Source: an uncultured Aquimarina sp.
GTDB taxonomy: Bacteria > Bacteroidota > Bacteroidia > Flavobacteriales > Flavobacteriaceae
Assembly (NCBI GenBank): GCA_947496705.1
Contig: CANMDW010000001.1
Span: 1 to 64,000 of the forward strand
Direction of reading: 5' to 3'
Length of the DNA: 64,000 bases
The translations under genes were made by a program, and so were the position numbers. The notes beneath the pieces were generated by a model. It saw only the letters and a program-made list of their open reading frames with translations, made no database searches and was not told where the DNA came from. Shown piece by piece: positions 62,104-64,000 of this stretch (its first letter is position 1; each line of letters begins with the position of its first letter).

Positions 62104-62484
62104 CTAGAAAGGAAGATCATCGTGCTCCTCTTCAGAAAAATCTGTAGCAGGCTCAAAAGCATCTGCCGCAGGAGGAGTTACCGGAGCAGAAGCTACCGGA
62201 GCTGCTTGTTGTAAACTCTCTATTCTCCATCCCTGGATAGAATTAAAATACTTTGTTTCTCCTTGTGGATTTACCCATTCACGACCTCTTAGGTTAATGC
62301 TGATTTTTACATCCTGACCTACCTGAAAAGTATTCAATAAGTCACATTTATCCTGAACAAACTCTACCATAATATGCTGTGGGTATTGCTCTTCTGTAGT
62401 GACAACAATTTCTCTCTTTCTAAAACCATTGCTTCCAAAGGTTTGTGTCTCTCCGATCATCTTTACTTTACCTTGTACTTCCAT
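62104..62484 (-). CDS. DUF3127-family OB-fold protein with SSB-like acidic C-terminal tip
   Basis: 126 residues. The N-terminal ~90 residues read as one small beta barrel: MEVQGKVKMIGETQTFGSNG, FRKREIVVTTEEQYPQHIMV, VGQDVKISINLRGREWVNPQ and ETKYFNSIQGWRIESL. The family is named DUF3127. A low-complexity Ala/Pro linker (about 92-112) leads to the acidic tip DFSEEEHDDLPF. This tip resembles the DDDIPF end by which single-stranded DNA-binding proteins recruit repair and replication proteins. I infer an SSB-like adaptor role. It follows the flavin reductase gene by 13 bases. Confidence 0.82.
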   Translation of the reverse strand: MEVQGKVKMIGETQTFGSNGFRKREIVVTTEEQYPQHIMVEFVQDKCDLLNTFQVGQDVKISINLRGREWVNPQGETKYFNSIQGWRIESLQQAAPVASAPVTPPAADAFEPATDFSEEEHDDLPF

Positions 62485-62497
62485 CGTAATTATATTA

Positions 62498-63370
62498 TTA
62501 TTTTGCTGCTAAAATTTTCCACGCAGTATCCACATCATCCTGATTTAGATATTGCTTCACAAATTTATGAATTTCTATCTGGTTAGCACCCTGAATTTTA
62601 TCCTTAATATCACTATTGTTATTAACAAATGCCGAAGCATCTGTTTTTTCCGGCATTTTTTCTACATTGGCCAGCTTTCCCAGATCATTTCCTGTAAAAA
62701 CAGTGCTATTTCTTATATCTTCCGGCAATGCATCAACACCAATCCCCATAGTCCTTAGAGGTTTAGGAACCTCAAACAGTCCCATATTCGCTCTGGTATA
62801 CCAATTACCTCCCATACGGGCCACCTGATCTATTTTGTATTGATCAATACCATCATTTTTATCCAGGATATCTTTATGAATATGCATTAACAGCACTTCG
62901 CAAATAATCAGGTTCCCTGCGCCCCCTTCTTTCCCAAGAGGTATCACCTCATTTACTTTACATTCAAATTGCACCGGTGCTTCTCCAACACGATAGGCCT
63001 TCACTTTTTCTGAAGGCAGCATGGTAAGGCCAGACTTTACAAATTCATTCACCCCCTCAGGATATTCGGTACTGGATAACGAGACTTGCTGTACCATATC
63101 ATAATTTACAATATTAATCACAGCTTCTCTGGTGGCTATTGCATTTTCAAAAGTATGTTTTGTAGTATTGTCCCTCACCCTTCGCGCAGGCGAAAAAATC
63201 AGGATTGGTGGATTGGCACTAAACACATTAAAAAAACTAAATGGAGATACATTGGGAGTACCATGCATATCCATAGTACTGGCAAAAGCTATGGGCCTGG
63301 GACCCACGGCACCAAGCAAAAGACCGTGTAATTTTCCTATAGAAACCTCTGAAGGGTCGATTGTAATCAT
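62498..63370 (-). CDS. Flavin reductase-like FMN-binding family protein
   Basis: 290 residues. GLLLGAVGPRPIAFASTMDM, then NVSPFSFFNVFSANPPILIF, and RRVRDNTTKHTFENAIATRE are the flavin reductase-like split-barrel motifs. EAPVQFECKVNEVIPLGK is also typical. The last ~90 residues are an extra helical tail. It probably reduces or binds FMN; the partner is unknown. First gene of a two-gene unit with the DUF3127 gene. Confidence 0.9.
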   Translation of the reverse strand: MITIDPSEVSIGKLHGLLLGAVGPRPIAFASTMDMHGTPNVSPFSFFNVFSANPPILIFSPARRVRDNTTKHTFENAIATREAVINIVNYDMVQQVSLSSTEYPEGVNEFVKSGLTMLPSEKVKAYRVGEAPVQFECKVNEVIPLGKEGGAGNLIICEVLLMHIHKDILDKNDGIDQYKIDQVARMGGNWYTRANMGLFEVPKPLRTMGIGVDALPEDIRNSTVFTGNDLGKLANVEKMPEKTDASAFVNNNSDIKDKIQGANQIEIHKFVKQYLNQDDVDTAWKILAAK

Positions 63371-63506
63371 AATTGTTTTATATTGAACAAAGATAACTAA
63401 AGTTTGGGCTCTTCATGAAGACATGAGCTCGTTTTAGTAATCTGTTTTATGAGCAATAAAATTGCTTTAAAACGTTTTATATTTAAGATTTAGTTAACAG
63501 TTTTCT

Positions 63507-64000
63507 ATGAATTTTACTGATGAGCGCAATTTTGCAAGCTATTTCATCGTCATAGCAGTTATCGTTATAACGATTCTTGCCTTATGGAACACCTCTTTAT
63601 TTCTGCAACGGCTTAAAGACGACGAACGAACAAAGATTGAAATATGGGCTCAGTCACAAAAAGCGCTGAACAGCGAACAATCTGATGATTACCTGGAGCT
63701 GTCTATAATCATAGGATCTACCAACAGGTCGATCCCTATTATTATCACCGATGCAAATGGTGATTTTATAAAAGACACCCTGGGGATGCCCGATCCCAGT
63801 TATTTTCAGAACGTATCTGAAAATGTAGTAAAAAACGAACGAAAGTTTACGTCTTACTTAAATAATCTAAAGTCGGGGAACAAACCTATAGAGCTGGATC
63901 TCAAAGAATCTGTTCAATATATTTACTACGGAAATTCGGATATTTTAAATAAGCTAAAATACTATCCCATTGCTATTGCGCTTATTATATTTTTATTAAT
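63507..64000 (+). CDS. Probable sensor histidine kinase, N-terminal part (runs off right edge)
   Basis: The frame is open from the ATG at 63507 to the end of the window (164 codons). It starts with a short cytosolic piece and a membrane helix (YFIVIAVIVITILALWNTSL). An extracytoplasmic part of about 110 residues follows (ERTKIEIWAQSQKALNSEQS ... IPIIITDANGDF). A second helix begins at the very end (YYPIAIALIIFLL). Two helices around a sensor loop suggest a histidine kinase, but the kinase domain itself is outside the window. It is divergent from the flavin reductase gene. Confidence 0.6.
   Translation, partial: MNFTDERNFASYFIVIAVIVITILALWNTSLFLQRLKDDERTKIEIWAQSQKALNSEQSDDYLELSIIIGSTNRSIPIIITDANGDFIKDTLGMPDPSYFQNVSENVVKNERKFTSYLNNLKSGNKPIELDLKESVQYIYYGNSDILNKLKYYPIAIALIIFLL

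Noticed and set aside
1..64000. CRISPR array, prophage, integrated plasmid or rRNA operon
   Set aside because: No regularly spaced repeats, phage structural or integrase genes, or rRNA sequence could be seen.

Overview
The window looks like chromosomal DNA of a marine-type member of the Bacteroidota, most likely Flavobacteriaceae (Aquimarina-like at a guess; genus not established). The reasons are AT-rich sequence, TAnnTTTG-type promoter motifs instead of strong Shine-Dalgarno sites, type IX secretion adhesins with a PorP/SprF partner, SusC/SusD and other TonB receptors, and surface-lipoprotein signals (Cys followed by Ser/Asp/Glu). Most genes are ordinary chromosomal genes; no phage, complete insertion sequence with transposase, CRISPR array or rRNA operon was seen.

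Layout. 0-6.6 kb (minus strand): two tandem, partly near-identical, secreted adhesin-like proteins with gliding-motility C-terminal domains, and one PorP/SprF-like outer-membrane protein with a long coiled-coil tail that runs off the left edge. 6.7-14.8 kb (minus): OmpH-like lipoprotein, methyltransferase, mnmG, ybeY and a DUF4175-like membrane protein; four perfect parS-type palindromes flank mnmG, suggesting that this part lies near the replication origin. 14.8-24.8 kb: AlkB-type membrane hydroxylase, gltX, SPFH protein, glnS, folB, tRNA-Cys, LysE-type exporter, a DUF2807 protein, and an apparently complete 159-bp non-coding mobile element with 16-bp terminal inverted repeats and an 8-bp target duplication. 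24.9-42 kb: rnr, two small proteins, the rpiB-CDF-elaA operon, a minus-strand run of MBL hydrolase, subtilase lipoprotein, M1 peptidase, rnpA and S41 protease, then Usp-SulP divergent from a cation/proton antiporter.

42-54.5 kb is the most accessory part. It has four small Cys-rich surface lipoproteins in tandem, a candidate nucleic-acid or organophosphate acquisition locus (EEP nuclease, TonB receptor, DUF5689 lipoprotein), a possible membrane-tethered regulator divergent from a secreted LamG-like protein, a secreted YciI-like protein and a Lys-rich lipoprotein. Fragments of the 159-bp element lie at 44.57 and 53.70 kb. A 232-bp nested inverted-repeat element ends this part.

54.6-64 kb: an orphan SusC/SusD pair, a thioredoxin-like protein, tag, upp, aat, a DUF3127 protein with an SSB-like acidic tip, a flavin reductase, and the start of a probable sensor kinase at the right edge.

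Best candidates for undescribed biology are the Cys-rich surface-lipoprotein array, the regulator/LamG pair, the DUF3127 protein with its SSB-like tail, the adhesin duplication that lost its secretion partner, and the families of small palindromic elements. All function calls come from reading motifs by eye; no database search was run.
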